Shown here piece after piece: positions 5,495 through 5,847 of a DNA stretch of 5,847 nt. This DNA is from Anaerolineales bacterium. Its GTDB lineage: Bacteria > Chloroflexota > Anaerolineae > Anaerolineales > UBA11657. The notes under the pieces are model-generated. The model saw nothing but the letters and a program-made list of their open reading frames with translations. It searched no databases and had not been told where the DNA came from. The translations under genes were made by a program, and so were the position numbers. The first letter of the stretch is position 1. The number at the start of each line of letters is the position of its first letter. The stretch is from positions 1-5,847 of the forward strand of contig CANNEJ010000114.1 of NCBI GenBank assembly GCA_947503585.1. Direction: 5' to 3'.

Positions 5495-5566
5495 TGGGCC
5501 CGCCAGGATTCGAACCTGGAACCTACCGGTTATGAGCCGGCTGCTCTGCCATTGAGCTACAAGCCC
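5495..5566 (-). tRNA. tRNA-Met (CAU), probably elongator
   Basis: A complete cloverleaf is visible on the minus strand: acceptor GGGCTTG with CGGGCCC (two G-U pairs), D stem GCTC/GAGC, anticodon stem GCCGG/CCGGT with loop CTCATAA (anticodon CAT), and T arm CCAGG-TTCGAAT-CCTGG. The discriminator base is A and no CCA is encoded. The 1-72 pair is G-C and the anticodon stem lacks the three G-C pairs of initiators, so it is not the initiator. It could instead be the tRNA-Ile whose CAU is modified by TilS; the sequence alone does not decide this. Confidence 0.93.
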
Positions 5567-5589
5567 CTTTGCATACGCTGTGCAGACCA

Positions 5590-5619
5590 ATAATACCATT
5601 GCGGGCAGCAACCCGTGAA
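5590..5619 (-). promoter_or_regulatory. Extended -10 promoter of tRNA-Met
   Basis: On the minus strand TATTAT (5595-5590) is preceded by TGG, giving an extended -10 element. A partial -35, TTCACG (5619-5614), lies 18 nt upstream. The expected start is at about 5582, roughly 16 nt before the mature tRNA-Met end. It lies directly after the terminator of the Pro-Gly unit, which makes a fresh promoter necessary. Confidence 0.55.
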
Positions 5620-5653
5620 AATGTTTGCGAAACTTGCTACGCACACGCCCGAT

Positions 5654-5684
5654 AAAAAAAGAAGCGCATCGCTGCATGCGCTTC
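5654..5684 (-). terminator. Rho-independent terminator after tRNA-Pro/tRNA-Gly
   Basis: On the minus strand a perfect 9-bp stem, GAAGCGCAT (5684-5676) with ATGCGCTTC (5669-5661), encloses the 6-nt loop GCAGCG and is followed at once by seven T (5660-5654). It begins 11 nt after the tRNA-Gly 3' end. This is a textbook intrinsic terminator and separates the Pro-Gly unit from tRNA-Met. Confidence 0.9.
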
Positions 5685-5695
5685 AATGTCGCGAG

Positions 5696-5767
5696 AGCGG
5701 GCGGCGGGATTCGAACCCGCGAATATCAGCTTGGAAGGCTGATGCCTTACCACTTGGCGACGCCCGC
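5696..5767 (-). tRNA. tRNA-Gly (UCC)
   Basis: The cloverleaf has acceptor GCGGGCG/CGCCCGC, D arm GCCA-AGTGGTA-AGGC, anticodon stem TCAGC/GCTGA with loop CTTCCAA (anticodon TCC), and T arm GCGGG-TTCGAAT-CCCGC. The discriminator is T (U73), as usual for bacterial tRNA-Gly. CCA is not encoded. It lies 7 nt after tRNA-Pro and is almost certainly processed from the same transcript. Confidence 0.97.
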
Positions 5768-5774
5768 CGGCCAG

Positions 5775-5847
5775 TCGGGGTGCGCGGACTCGAACCGCGG
5801 GCCCCCGCGTCCCAAACGCGGTGCGCTACCAACTGCGCCACACCCCG
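5775..5847 (-). tRNA. tRNA-Pro (UGG)
   Basis: The gene is complete and its first base is the last base of the window. The acceptor is CGGGGTG/CACCCCG, the D stem GCGC/GCGC with loop AGTTGGTA, the anticodon stem CCGCG/CGCGG with loop TTTGGGA (anticodon TGG), and the T arm CGCGG-TTCGAGT-CCGCG. The discriminator is A and CCA is not encoded. Its promoter must lie beyond the right edge. Confidence 0.97.

Noticed and set aside
5435..5686. Minus-strand frame of 83 codons across the tRNA-Met region
   Set aside because: It contains the whole tRNA-Met gene and the terminator arm. The phrase LVAQWQSSRLITGRFQVRI is a familiar false translation of a tRNA gene.

Overview
This is a GC-rich bacterial chromosomal window carrying housekeeping genes. 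Every gene I can support lies on the minus strand, so transcription runs from the right end towards the left. The best taxonomic guess is a Chloroflexota bacterium, perhaps Anaerolineae-like. That rests on the LysM plus lamin-tail surface protein, the membrane-anchored SurA/parvulin-type foldase after rpsR, and the general style of the proteins. It is an impression from the sequence and has not been tested by a search.

Right end (5495-5847): three tRNA genes, read in the order Pro(UGG), Gly(UCC), Met(CAU). None encodes the 3' CCA. A strong intrinsic terminator follows tRNA-Gly. A separate extended -10 promoter then starts tRNA-Met, so the cluster is split into two transcription units.

Middle (2006-5420): a secreted or membrane-anchored LysM/lamin-tail protein, then dnaX (clamp-loader tau/gamma), a YbaB/EbfC nucleoid protein and recR. 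The dnaX-ybaB-recR order is a widely conserved replication and repair cassette. ybaB and recR overlap by one base (TAATG), and a perfect 8-bp hairpin lies just upstream of the recR start, which suggests translational coupling.

Left half (1-1813): a near-consensus sigma-70-type promoter drives a leader of about 100 nt with two hairpins. After it come rpsF (S6), ssb, rpsR (S18) and the 5' part of a membrane-anchored peptidyl-prolyl isomerase gene that runs off the window. The S6 and S18 proteins are binding partners in the 30S platform, and in other bacteria the S6:S18 complex can repress its own operon through the rpsF leader. The structured leader here is a reasonable candidate for that control.

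The 325-nt gap between recR and rpsF holds the promoter and leader plus a weak candidate terminator; I see no convincing gene in it. I found no mobile element, CRISPR array, phage gene or clearly new system. The most interesting signals are RNA-level ones: the rpsF leader and the recR start hairpin. The protein-level items of note are the surface protein next to dnaX and the low-complexity tails on S6 and S18.
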